This document shows positions 24,367-31,510 of a DNA stretch of 64,000 nucleotides, piece after piece. The DNA lies in NCBI GenBank assembly GCA_016195565.1, contig JACPZK010000031.1, forward strand, positions 161,118-225,117, in the 5' to 3' direction. The DNA comes from Nitrospirota bacterium (GTDB lineage Bacteria > Nitrospirota > Thermodesulfovibrionia > Thermodesulfovibrionales > UBA1546). Positions within the stretch are counted from its first letter, which is position 1; every line of letters starts with the position of its first letter. A program made the position numbers and the translations under genes. Under the pieces are notes generated by a model. It searched no databases. It had not been told where the DNA came from and saw nothing but the letters and a program-made list of their open reading frames with translations.

Positions 24367-25761
24367 TTATGCCTCGCCGCCAACTACTATTTCAGGGATC
24401 CTTATTGTCGGCATTGCATCGGATACCGGTGCTCCCTGATTGTCTTTGCCGCAGGTCCCTATTGAAAAGCCGAGATCAGAAGCAACCATGTCAATAGATT
24501 TCAGGATTTCAGGCCCGCTCCCTGTAAGCGTTGCGCCTCTTACAGGTTCTCCGATAACTCCATTTTTAATTATATAGCCTTCCTGAACATCAAAAACAAA
24601 GTCGCCGTTCACCGTGTTAACCTGGCCTCCGCCCATCTTTTTGACAAAGATGCCTTCCGTAACTGATTTCAGGACATCTTCAGGCCTGGATTCACCGGGA
24701 GCGATAAAAGTGTTTGTCATCCGCGGAATCGGCCTGTTGCGGTATGACTCTCTGCGTCCGTTTCCGGTTGAGCTTGTCTTGTCCTGCATAGCTGTAAACC
24801 TGTCGTACATATACCCGATAAGCTCCCCGTTTTTTACAAGCACTGTTCTTTGCGCCGGCGTGCCTTCGTCGTCAAAGCGGAAGGAGCCTCTTTTATTTGG
24901 AAGCGTCGCATCGTCAATAACAGTCACTAAAGGAGATGCGACTATCTCGCCGATTTTTTGGGAATATACCGAGAGTCCCTGCTGTGCAAGGTCAGCCTCA
25001 AGCCCATGCCCTATTGCTTCGTGTATCATGGTGCCGCCAGCCTCGGATGATATAACGACAGGCATCCTTCCGCCCGGTGCCCTTCTGGCATTAAGCATCA
25101 TGAGCGAACGCTCTACAGCTTTTAACGCTATATCTTCCGGTGTTACACTCTCAAAAAGCTCAAAGCCGATAGAGCCTCCTGCCTGTTCATATCCTGTCTG
25201 AATTATGCCGTTGTCAGATACCACTATGTGGACCACCATAAGCGTATGAATACGCTTGTCTTCTGCCGTAAAACCGTCAGATGCCGCTATCTGGACTTTC
25301 TGCGCAAAGTCGCGGTACCCGACTAATACCTGTCTTACCCTTTTATCAAAATCCCTTGCAGTCTTGTTTGCAGTCCTCACAAGTTCTATTTTTCTGCCTA
25401 CAGGTATTTTTTCAGGAAGAAGTTTTATAGCGTAATCAACATTAGGTTTCTGTTTTCTAAGGTCCAGCGTAAAGTCTTTGTCCTCTGACTTCCCGCTTGC
25501 AAGATGTAATGCCTTTAAACTGCCGGCCAGCTCTAACAATGCCTTTTCGGATATGTCGTTGCTGAAGGCATAATAAGTTTTTCCGTCCGCTATCAGCCTT
25601 ATCCCAACTCCTGAATCGACGCCTGTGAATATCTTTTCTATCTTATTGTCTTCAAGCTGTATTGATGTAGGCTTTCTGTGTTCAACGAACACGTCCGCGT
25701 ATTCCCCGCCTGAAGAGAGAGTCTTTTTGAGAATCTTTAGAAGAAGCTCATTATCCAGCAT
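24367..25761 (-). CDS. tldD: TldD family metalloprotease
   Basis: A 464-residue protein of TldD length. The zinc motif HExxxH is present as HEAIGHGLE near residue 250. Other family blocks are VVISSEAGGTMIHEAIGHGL, GSFRFDDEGTPAQRTVLVKNG and the C-terminal RGATLTGSGPEILKSIDMV. TldD acts with PmbA/TldE as a heterodimeric protease for unfolded peptides (microcin B17 maturation, CcdA degradation). No tldE partner is in the window. A GAGG ribosome site precedes the ATG. It lies upstream of lpxC on the same strand with a 122-base gap. Confidence 0.93.
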   Translation of the reverse strand: MLDNELLLKILKKTLSSGGEYADVFVEHRKPTSIQLEDNKIEKIFTGVDSGVGIRLIADGKTYYAFSNDISEKALLELAGSLKALHLASGKSEDKDFTLDLRKQKPNVDYAIKLLPEKIPVGRKIELVRTANKTARDFDKRVRQVLVGYRDFAQKVQIAASDGFTAEDKRIHTLMVVHIVVSDNGIIQTGYEQAGGSIGFELFESVTPEDIALKAVERSLMMLNARRAPGGRMPVVISSEAGGTMIHEAIGHGLEADLAQQGLSVYSQKIGEIVASPLVTVIDDATLPNKRGSFRFDDEGTPAQRTVLVKNGELIGYMYDRFTAMQDKTSSTGNGRRESYRNRPIPRMTNTFIAPGESRPEDVLKSVTEGIFVKKMGGGQVNTVNGDFVFDVQEGYIIKNGVIGEPVRGATLTGSGPEILKSIDMVASDLGFSIGTCGKDNQGAPVSDAMPTIRIPEIVVGGEA

Positions 25762-25776
25762 TAATATCCTCGATTT

Positions 25777-25840
25777 TTGTCATTGCGCGGCAATCTCACC
25801 CGAATTGTCATTGCGAGCCCAACGGGCGCGGCAATTTCAT
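25777..25840. repeat. Two tandem REP-like units (TTGTCATTGCG)
   Basis: Unit 1 is TTGTCATTGCGCGGCAATCTC, with almost no loop. Unit 2 is ATTGTCATTGCGAGCCCAACGGGCGCGGCAAT, with a GCCC-GGGC hairpin. Both have the same orientation and lie directly upstream of tldD. Confidence 0.85.
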
Positions 25841-26046
25841 TTATTATAGCATTAAGAAAAAAGTTTAAGAGACTGCCATTATGATGCGCCCTTTCATCCT
25901 ACTCTATTGCCCGTTGATACCCTGACACTTTGACGCTTTGATACTCCGAAACTTTATTGCTTCCCCGCTTGCTTGCTTCCGCGCTTCCTGCTGCTATGGC
26001 GCTGAAAAAATACGGCGGTTTAGTATAAAATGTGTTTTAATAACAC

Positions 26047-26215
26047 ATGGCTAAATCCTCTAAAAAAACACAGTCGGCGTTGTTTAAAGACCTTTGGCTA
26101 ACCTCAGGCATCTTTTCAAGCCATTATCTTTTAGAACGCCTGCCGCAAGCGGCTTATAAATTATTTATATAGATTGACGGATGAAGAGATTGAGATTGTG
26201 GAGGGCAGAAAATGA
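26047..26215 (+). pseudogene. Remnant of a restriction-modification DNA methyltransferase gene (N- and C-terminal ends only)
   Basis: Bases 26047-26172 encode 41 residues starting MAKSSKKTQSALFKDLWLTS and then GIFSSHYLLERLPQ, which I take as the N-terminus of an Eco57I-like (type IIG/ISP) methylase. In the +1 frame the sequence continues YLYRLTDEEIEIVEGRK and then a stop (to 26215). The pattern L-Y-x-L-T-x-E-E-I-x-I-V-E-G is typical of the C-terminus of such adenine methyltransferases. The two ends meet out of frame at about 26150, as if an internal deletion removed nearly the whole gene. The family call rests on short motifs. TGTGTT and AACACA flank the region just before the ATG as a small inverted repeat. 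Confidence 0.55.
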
Positions 26216-26268
26216 TTGATTTACATGAGATGGGAAAGAACTGGCTTGAGAGAGCAAGGAGCGTGTGA
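26212..26268 (+). CDS. 18-codon frame between methylase remnant and KAP gene (doubtful)
   Basis: The ATG overlaps the remnant's stop (ATGA). The frame ends LERARSV and stops 3 bases before the KAP ATG. A similar tail, FEKARSM, ends the short frame at 28854-28931, and the DNA around both (GCAAGGAGC, G or A, TGTGAAT) is nearly identical. It supplies the AGGAG ribosome site of the KAP gene. It is probably a gene remnant and not a working peptide. Confidence 0.3.
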   Translation: MIDLHEMGKNWLERARSV

Positions 26269-26271
26269 ATA

Positions 26272-28857
26272 ATGGAAAAATTAAAGGGCTATATCTATAA
26301 GAATATAGTCCGCATCATTGGCACGTTATTAGTGTCAATATTTTTCGTGTTCTTGATTATTCCTGCCTTAATGAGTCTGGAATTTGTAAAAACCTTTTCC
26401 AATACTACTGCAAAGGAGCCGTTTATAGCTATTACCGCCTTTGTGTTATTTTGCGCTATATTTTCATGGGGATGGGCACGAAGTCTATGGGAGAAATATA
26501 AAAACACCTGGGGATTAGAAACGCCGCAAATTGTTTATCCTGATTACATATCTTTGTTTATCTTTTTTTCCATTTTATTGATCGCATTATTTCAAACCGA
26601 GTCAGTCCCAAGTCTTTCAGTAGGATTCAAAGTTTTCGCAAGTATTAATCTTATGGTTCTTCTGGGATGGTTTTTATCGAGTTATTTCATCAGGAAAAAC
26701 AAGGTAAAAAACGATGATGCGAAAGATTTTGATATCCACTCGTTGTCTGATGAGCCTATATCATCAGACAAGCAAGATTTATTAGGGCGAGAGAAATTCA
26801 CAGAGGATTTATACAAAGAAATCACAAATCTTCCTTTTAGCGATTCTTTTGTATTTGGTCTTTACGGGAGTTGGGGTGAGGGCAAATCTTCGGTTATTAA
26901 CTTGCTTAGAAATAAAGTTGAAAAGAATATAGATTTTTTAATTGTAAATTATGACCCTTGGTATTTCAAAGATGAGGAAGCTATTTTAAGTTCCTTCTAT
27001 AACCAGATTGAATATGCTCTAAGTGAGAGATATATTTTTTCGGGCATTAAAAGAACTTTTATAAAATATCAAAAACTTATCTCTTTGGGACTGTCTCAAG
27101 CGGGGTTTAAAATTGACCTTCTGTTTTCCGATGAATCTTTAGAAAAAGTTAAACAGAGAGTTGAATCATATATATCAAGAACCGGTAAAAAAATTATTAT
27201 TTTTATCGACGATGTTGACAGACTTCAACCGGAAGAAGCATTGCTCATTTTTAAACTCGTCCGGCTCAATGCAAAATTCCTGAACACAATATTTCTGTTA
27301 AGCTTCGACCCTGTTGTGGTTCAAAATTATCTCAAAGATGATTTGAATGCCAACCCTGCATTTTTGGAAAAAATTGTTCAAAAGCCTGTCCCTTTGCCGG
27401 TAATTGAACAAAAAGATGTGGATAGGTTTTTAGATGTTCATATTGATAATCTTTTTAAGGAAATGAAGATCCCCAAAAATACAATAGAAAAATTCGAGAA
27501 AGAGTTTCCTTACACATATCAGACGCAAATCAGAAAGCTATTTAAGACTCTTCGTCATGCTAAAAGATATTTGAACGGTTTGCGTTCAACACTCCCTCCA
27601 ATCAAGGCAGAAGTCCACTTGTACGACTTCTTTATTCTGGAAGTCATAAGAGTCTTCTATCCACGAGTCTATAATGACATTTGGAGGAACCCGTGGTTCT
27701 ATATCCCTTTGAAGTGGAGCGATATAACTTATTTTTTATCCCCATTTAATTTTTCCGATGAAAATGAAAAGCATTCAAAGATTAAGGAGCATATTGAAGA
27801 TATAATTAAGAGCGAAAACGAAGCAGAAACCCTAAAGGAGTTATTGAAGACTATATTTTTCGTTGAAGTAAAGAATGCCTTAGACACCAGTAAAATGGGG
27901 CATGACAATGTTGCAGGCAGTTACAGGGCTGAAAAACGGATTACCCATCCTGAGTCTTTTAGGAAATATTTTATGTTAAAAGTTTCTCCTTTAGATATAT
28001 CTGATGGATTTGTAGAAACAACTTTGGATTTATGGTTCTCAACAGCCAGAGATGAAAAAGAAGGTGCTATCGAAAAAACACTTTTTGGGCTTCAAGAAAA
28101 AGATATGCTCTTGGAATTCTTTAAAAGGCTTATCGTATTTATGAACAAGATACCCGAAGATTTAATTCATGACATAGTAAGAGCAATTTATAAGAATGCC
28201 GGTCGGTTTTCTAAGAAAGGCACTGAAGATTCATGGAATTCTGAATATGATAAAGCGCAAAGCCTCTTATTATGGTTAATTAATGATAGGACAGAAAAAA
28301 ATAAAATTCATGCCATGTTAGAGGAAGCGGTAACTAACACGCCAAATCTTCCTTTTGCTGTTCATTTGGTTCTATCTTGTCGGAAAGAACGAGGAGGCTC
28401 GATCTTCAGTGTTTATGATTCTATAGATATTGAAAAACTACAGAGTAAAGTGTCACAACGATTGAAAGAACATTTTATCGATGGGGGAAAGGATATTTTT
28501 AATGAGCTGCCGGAAGAGAGAGACTGGGGTTTTGTTCTCTACCAATGGGCATCAAACTGGATGACATTTACAGATGACAATAAAGAAATCGTAAACAACT
28601 ATATTTTCGCGCTTATCAGGGATGACGCTAAGAAATTTCTCGTGTTTCTTATGCATCTGAGAGAAAGTCCGATTATTTCAGATGGTCAGATGACTTTTAA
28701 TTTAGATAAATTGGGTCGGGCATATAATCTCGATGAAATTCAAAGAATAGCTGATAAATTCAAGAACGAAAGTTCTTTGACAGATGAAGAAAGAAAATCA
28801 ATAGAAATGTTTTTGAAATTATATAATGAGAAAGCCAATGCAAATAAAACGCCATGA
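26272..28857 (+). CDS. KAP family P-loop NTPase with N-terminal membrane segments
   Basis: An 861-residue protein. Residues 1-145 contain four hydrophobic segments in two hairpins. A KAP NTPase domain follows. Walker A is GLYGSWGEGKSS (about residues 195-206). The KAP-specific VNYDPWYFKDEEAIL follows the first helix. Walker B is IIIFIDDVDRLQ (about 306-317), and a sensor strand is NTIFLLSFDP. The membrane segments lie ahead of the ATPase and not inserted in it. The C-terminal 400 residues are unassigned and mostly helical. KAP proteins include phage-exclusion PifA and partners in several defence systems. The location between methylase remnants favours a defence role. AAGGAG lies 10 bases upstream of the ATG. 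Confidence 0.85.
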   Translation: MEKLKGYIYKNIVRIIGTLLVSIFFVFLIIPALMSLEFVKTFSNTTAKEPFIAITAFVLFCAIFSWGWARSLWEKYKNTWGLETPQIVYPDYISLFIFFSILLIALFQTESVPSLSVGFKVFASINLMVLLGWFLSSYFIRKNKVKNDDAKDFDIHSLSDEPISSDKQDLLGREKFTEDLYKEITNLPFSDSFVFGLYGSWGEGKSSVINLLRNKVEKNIDFLIVNYDPWYFKDEEAILSSFYNQIEYALSERYIFSGIKRTFIKYQKLISLGLSQAGFKIDLLFSDESLEKVKQRVESYISRTGKKIIIFIDDVDRLQPEEALLIFKLVRLNAKFLNTIFLLSFDPVVVQNYLKDDLNANPAFLEKIVQKPVPLPVIEQKDVDRFLDVHIDNLFKEMKIPKNTIEKFEKEFPYTYQTQIRKLFKTLRHAKRYLNGLRSTLPPIKAEVHLYDFFILEVIRVFYPRVYNDIWRNPWFYIPLKWSDITYFLSPFNFSDENEKHSKIKEHIEDIIKSENEAETLKELLKTIFFVEVKNALDTSKMGHDNVAGSYRAEKRITHPESFRKYFMLKVSPLDISDGFVETTLDLWFSTARDEKEGAIEKTLFGLQEKDMLLEFFKRLIVFMNKIPEDLIHDIVRAIYKNAGRFSKKGTEDSWNSEYDKAQSLLLWLINDRTEKNKIHAMLEEAVTNTPNLPFAVHLVLSCRKERGGSIFSVYDSIDIEKLQSKVSQRLKEHFIDGGKDIFNELPEERDWGFVLYQWASNWMTFTDDNKEIVNNYIFALIRDDAKKFLVFLMHLRESPIISDGQMTFNLDKLGRAYNLDEIQRIADKFKNESSLTDEERKSIEMFLKLYNEKANANKTP

Positions 28858-28931
28858 TCACCAAAGAAAATCATAGACAACAGCGATATGAAGCCAGTGA
28901 AAAAAAGTTCGAAAAGGCAAGGAGCATGTGA
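28854..28931 (+). CDS. 25-codon frame after the KAP gene (doubtful)
   Basis: The ATG overlaps the KAP stop (ATGA). The product is a charged 25-mer (MITKENHRQQRYEASEKKFE, then KARSM). Its last part resembles the frame at 26212-26268. It may be the end of a lost gene or a coupled micro-peptide. Confidence 0.3.
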   Translation: MITKENHRQQRYEASEKKFEKARSM

Positions 28932-29000
28932 ATGAGCTTGATTTACGCCCTCTACGGCCTCACACCGGAGGAGATTGAGGTTGTGGAAGGGAGAGGATGA
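28932..29000 (+). pseudogene. C-terminal remnant of a DNA methyltransferase
   Basis: The frame reads MSLIYALYGLTPEEIEVVEG, then RG and a stop. The Y-x-L-Y-G-L-T-x-E-E-I-x-x-V-E-G pattern is the usual last stretch of Eco57I-type adenine methylases. It is a second remnant in this island, and its DNA near GAGGAGATTGAGGTTGTGGA parallels 26183-26202. It overlaps the transposase start by ATGA. Confidence 0.55.
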
Positions 29001-29560
29001 AATATACCCCTGAAATACATCACCGCCGTTCTATACGATTGAAGGATTATGATTATTCACAGGCAGGCGCGTATTTTGTGACGATATGCACAAAAGACAA
29101 AGAATGTTTGTTGGGGGCTGTGGCCGGCGGTAAAATGCATTTAAACGATTATGGGAAAATAGCAATGAAATGTTGGGATGATTTGCCGAATCATTATTCA
29201 CATATTGAATCGGATGAATTCGTCATTATGCCCAATCATATGCATGGGGTTATCGTGATTAATAATGTAGGGGCGGGTTTAAAACCCGCCCAAATAATAT
29301 CCGAAAAAATGGACACAAGCAGGGCAGGTTTTAAACCTGCCCCTACGCCAAAACAACACGGTTTGTCAGAAATTATAAGGGCATTCAAAACATTTTCATC
29401 ACGACGTATTAATGAAATGCGAAATACCTCCGGCATTCCCGTCTGGCAGCGAAATTATTACGAACACATTATCCGCAGTGAAATAGAATTGAATAAAATA
29501 AGAGAATACATTATCAACAATTCTTTAAATTGGAAAGCTGACGAAAATTACAAAGACTAA
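28997..29560 (+). mobile_element. REP-associated tyrosine transposase (Y1/HUH, RAYT)
   Basis: A 187-residue transposase. The HUH motif is MPNHMHGVI (H81, H83) and the catalytic tyrosine lies in RNYYEHIIR (Y154/Y155). The start RRSIRLKDYDYSQAGAYFVT is typical of the family. These enzymes move or process REP palindromes. The coding sequence itself contains an inverted pair of palindromes (29269-29347) encoding VGAGLKPAQ and RAGFKPAPT, so the gene has been entered by a repeat without loss of frame. Length is otherwise normal, and both catalytic motifs are intact. A free-standing start (ATGA overlap with the preceding remnant) suggests translation by coupling. Confidence 0.85.
29269..29347. repeat. 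Inverted pair of GTAGGGGCGGGTTTAAAAC-type palindromes inside the transposase gene
   Basis: The left unit GTAGGGGCGGGTTTAAAAC continues CCGCCC. The right unit is GGGCAGGTTTTAAACCTGCC, then CCTAC. Each is a self-palindrome (GGCGGGTTT-AAAACCCGCC; GGCAGGTTT-TAAACCTGCC), and together they form a larger inverted repeat with GTAGGGG and CCCCTAC ends. Confidence 0.9.
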
Positions 29561-29668
29561 TAAAATCCTTATCTGCGTGCAGAGGGCGGGGAATTGGGTT
29601 GGAAGATTAGAAAAAGCATAGACTGTGATATTATAGAATATAGAAACAAAAGTGAGGGGGTGGTTTAA

Positions 29669-29857
29669 ATGGGCACTGCTACAGCAAAAAAAATAAATCC
29701 TGAAGATTTTATCCTCTCTGCGCTTTCTCCTGAGGACAGGCTTAACGCTGCTTTCAAAGTTGCAGGCGAGGCATTTAAAAAGACCACATTGACAATGAAA
29801 GACATTGATAAAGCAGCTAAAACCGTGAGGAGAAGAATCTACGGAAAAAAGAAGTAA
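29669..29857 (+). CDS. Small antitoxin-like protein paired with PIN toxin
   Basis: A 62-residue basic helical protein (TATAKKINPEDFILSALSPE, then DRLNAAFKVAGEAFKKTTLT) ending in RRRIYGKKK. A GAGGGGGTGG ribosome site precedes the ATG. It immediately precedes a PIN-domain (COG1569) reading frame, the usual place of the antitoxin. No DNA-binding motif is certain. The assignment rests mainly on context. Confidence 0.6.
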   Translation: MGTATAKKINPEDFILSALSPEDRLNAAFKVAGEAFKKTTLTMKDIDKAAKTVRRRIYGKKK

Positions 29858-29876
29858 GATAGTTATTGATACAGGC

Positions 29877-30260
29877 GTGCTTGTTTCTGCCTTTGCCTTT
29901 GGCGGTGTGCCTGAGAAATCTGTCAGAAAGGCATTTAAAGAGGCAGACATATATGTATCCCCAGCCCTTCTTGAAGAGTATCGTGATACCCCGTTGGAAC
30001 TTGAAACCGAGGGGAAGATAAGCCATATCCAGTTAAAGGCATTAATTTCCGGAATAGCCTCTTTTGTTGCAAACACAAGAATTGTCTATCCATCTGTAAA
30101 ATTATCACTCTGTAGAGATACCGACGATAATATGCTTCTTGAATGTTGCCATACAGCAAAGGCAAAGATTCTCATCACTGGAGATAAAGACCTTCTGGAT
30201 ATAAAGAATTTGCCTTTTGACCTTAAGATACTGACGCCACAAAAATATTTAGAAGAATAA
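29877..30260 (+). CDS. PIN-domain toxin (COG1569 type) with apparently lost start codon
   Basis: The frame encodes a PIN ribonuclease of the COG1569 toxin family: VIDTGVLVSAFAFGGVPEKS at the start, VSPALLEEY, then LCRDTDDNMLLECC and ILITGDKDLLDI with the conserved acids, and ILTPQKYLEE at the end. The family begins 2-4 residues before V-I-D. Here the open frame extends upstream only to 29829 and has no ATG, GTG or TTG before the essential Asp at 29868. The only usable start, GTG 29877, would omit that Asp. The sequence GTAAGATAGTT just after the antitoxin looks like an original GTGAAGATAGTT with one G lost. It is probably inactive, unless an ATA or ATT start is used. Confidence 0.65.
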   Translation: MLVSAFAFGGVPEKSVRKAFKEADIYVSPALLEEYRDTPLELETEGKISHIQLKALISGIASFVANTRIVYPSVKLSLCRDTDDNMLLECCHTAKAKILITGDKDLLDIKNLPFDLKILTPQKYLEE

Positions 30261-30409
30261 TACTTTCATGTGTTTTTCAAAAAAAGGAGCCTGTACATCA
30301 TCCCTCATTCACAGGGCGGGAGATTGAGATTGTCTACGACTCATAGAGTGGAGGGGAAAAGATGAATAAGGTCTTTCTGTGGTAAAATAACATTAAAAGG
30401 AGGCAAGTT

Positions 30410-30607
30410 ATGAACGCATTAAAATATCATTCTGTAGTGCAAGAAAACGGCACAATTAAATTGCCTTCCGTCCCTCTGCCGAAAGGTTCAAGGATTCAAG
30501 TGATAATTTTGCCGGAAGAAGAATCTCTTGAAATGATGCGGGCAGCGGAAAGCAGTCTTAAATTCTGGGATAACCCTGTAGATGATGCAATCTGGAATAA
30601 TGCTTAA
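30410..30607 (+). CDS. Antitoxin-like protein of a MazF/PemK module
   Basis: A 65-residue protein. It begins MNALKYHSVVQENGTIKLPS with PLPKGSRIQVIILPEE, a small beta-rich domain like those of AbrB/DUF104-type antitoxins. A short acidic and aromatic tail (FWDNPVDDAIWNNA) could plug the toxin. AAAAGGAGG lies 7 bases upstream. It overlaps by 8 bases a frame that begins like a MazF toxin, which is how the pair is recognised. Confidence 0.68.
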   Translation: MNALKYHSVVQENGTIKLPSVPLPKGSRIQVIILPEEESLEMMRAAESSLKFWDNPVDDAIWNNA

Positions 30608-30722
30608 ACAGCGCGATATTATTCTCATCCCCATACCTTTTACAGATTTAACTTCGCAGAAAAAGCGCCCTGCCATTATAATCTCCAAAATAAAAGACTC
30701 TTTTCTTAAGCTCATTGCATAA
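30600..30722 (+). pseudogene. Truncated MazF/PemK-family toxin
   Basis: The frame reads MLKQRDIILIPIPFTDLTSQ, then KKRPAIIIS, the unmistakable N-terminus of PemK/MazF endoribonucleases (G/R-D-I-x-x-x-P-x-P-F-T-D-L, then K-R-P-A). It stops after 40 residues, whereas intact members have about 110. The segment after the first two strands (KIKDSFLKLIA) does not match the family, and no continuation in other frames was recognised up to 30894. The antitoxin gene in front is intact, so the module is probably dead. Confidence 0.72.
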
Positions 30723-30828
30723 CAAAAAGGTGAACAGGCATATTATCTGAAGTGCAGAGGGCGACGTTTTGCATGTCTGCCCAAAAAAATACTGTGCAGA
30801 AAGGGTATCTGATTTGTAAAATATTCCC

Positions 30829-30858
30829 TTGACTCCATCTTATTAATCTTAGTATCAT
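30829..30858 (+). promoter_or_regulatory. Sigma-70-type promoter of the AbrB/RelE module
   Basis: TTGACT (30829-30834), an 18-base spacer, TATCAT (30853-30858). It precedes AGGAGG and the ATG at 30895 by about 30 bases, so this gene has a conventional leader. Confidence 0.62.
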
Positions 30859-30894
30859 AAGTTCAACAGTTAAACTTTCTAACAGGAGGACAGG

Positions 30895-31167
30895 ATGTCA
30901 TTGGTCAAGCTAAAAAATAAATATCAGATAGTCATACCAGAAGATGTCAGGAGGAAGCTCAAGGTCGAGATAGGCGATACTCTCGAAATTGAGGAAAAAG
31001 ACGGCGTTTTGGTTATAAAACCAGTTTTAGTAATTGACAAGTCTCAGGCATATTTCTGGACAGATGAATGGCAGAAAGGAGAGAGGGAGGCATCTGAGGC
31101 GAAGAAGAAGGGGAAGTTCAGGGATTTCAAAAAGACTGACGAGGCTGTGAAGTGGCTAAGAAGCTGA
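30895..31167 (+). CDS. AbrB/MazE/SpoVT-type antitoxin
   Basis: A 90-residue protein. Residues 1-45 are a SpoVT-AbrB swapped-hairpin DNA-binding domain (LVKLKNKYQIVIPEDVRRKL, then VEIGDTLEIEEKDGVLVIKP). The C-terminal half is charged and helical (WTDEWQKGEREASEAKKKGK) and likely binds the toxin. AGGAGG precedes the ATG by 6 bases. It overlaps the toxin gene by 16 bases, and the antitoxin probably represses its own promoter. Confidence 0.86.
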   Translation: MSLVKLKNKYQIVIPEDVRRKLKVEIGDTLEIEEKDGVLVIKPVLVIDKSQAYFWTDEWQKGEREASEAKKKGKFRDFKKTDEAVKWLRS

Positions 31168-31415
31168 GAATCCTCAGCGCTTTCAAAAAAGACTATAAAA
31201 AACTTCCTGCTGTAATAAGGGATAAGGTTGACAAGCAGTTAGAATTGTTATTGGAGAACCCGGCACATCCATCTTTAAATCTGCATCAAATCAGAGGCAC
31301 AAACGGAATATGGGAAGGGTACATTGATTATCATTATAGATTTACCTTTGAGGTAGAAGATGATTTTTATGTCCTCCGCAAAGTCGGCACCCACGATATA
31401 ATCAAAAAGCCTTAA
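31152..31415 (+). CDS. RelE/ParE superfamily toxin
   Basis: An 87-residue toxin with GTG start. Features are RILSAFKKDYKKLPAVIRDK, then LLLENPAHPSLNLHQIRGTN, then GIWEGYIDYHYRFTFEVEDD, and the end VGTHDIIKKP. The family arginine and terminal His-Asp fit ribosome-dependent interferases of the RelE type. The partner antitoxin overlaps the start. Length and motifs are complete, so this module appears intact, unlike the two modules before it. Confidence 0.82.
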   Translation: MAKKLRILSAFKKDYKKLPAVIRDKVDKQLELLLENPAHPSLNLHQIRGTNGIWEGYIDYHYRFTFEVEDDFYVLRKVGTHDIIKKP

Positions 31416-31510
31416 TTCTCTCGAATCCTATATGCCGTTTACTTATCGATAGATATTGTCCTTATATGTTAAAATTTCATTAGCATTTCAAAGCTGTCTC
31501 CGGAGAAGAT

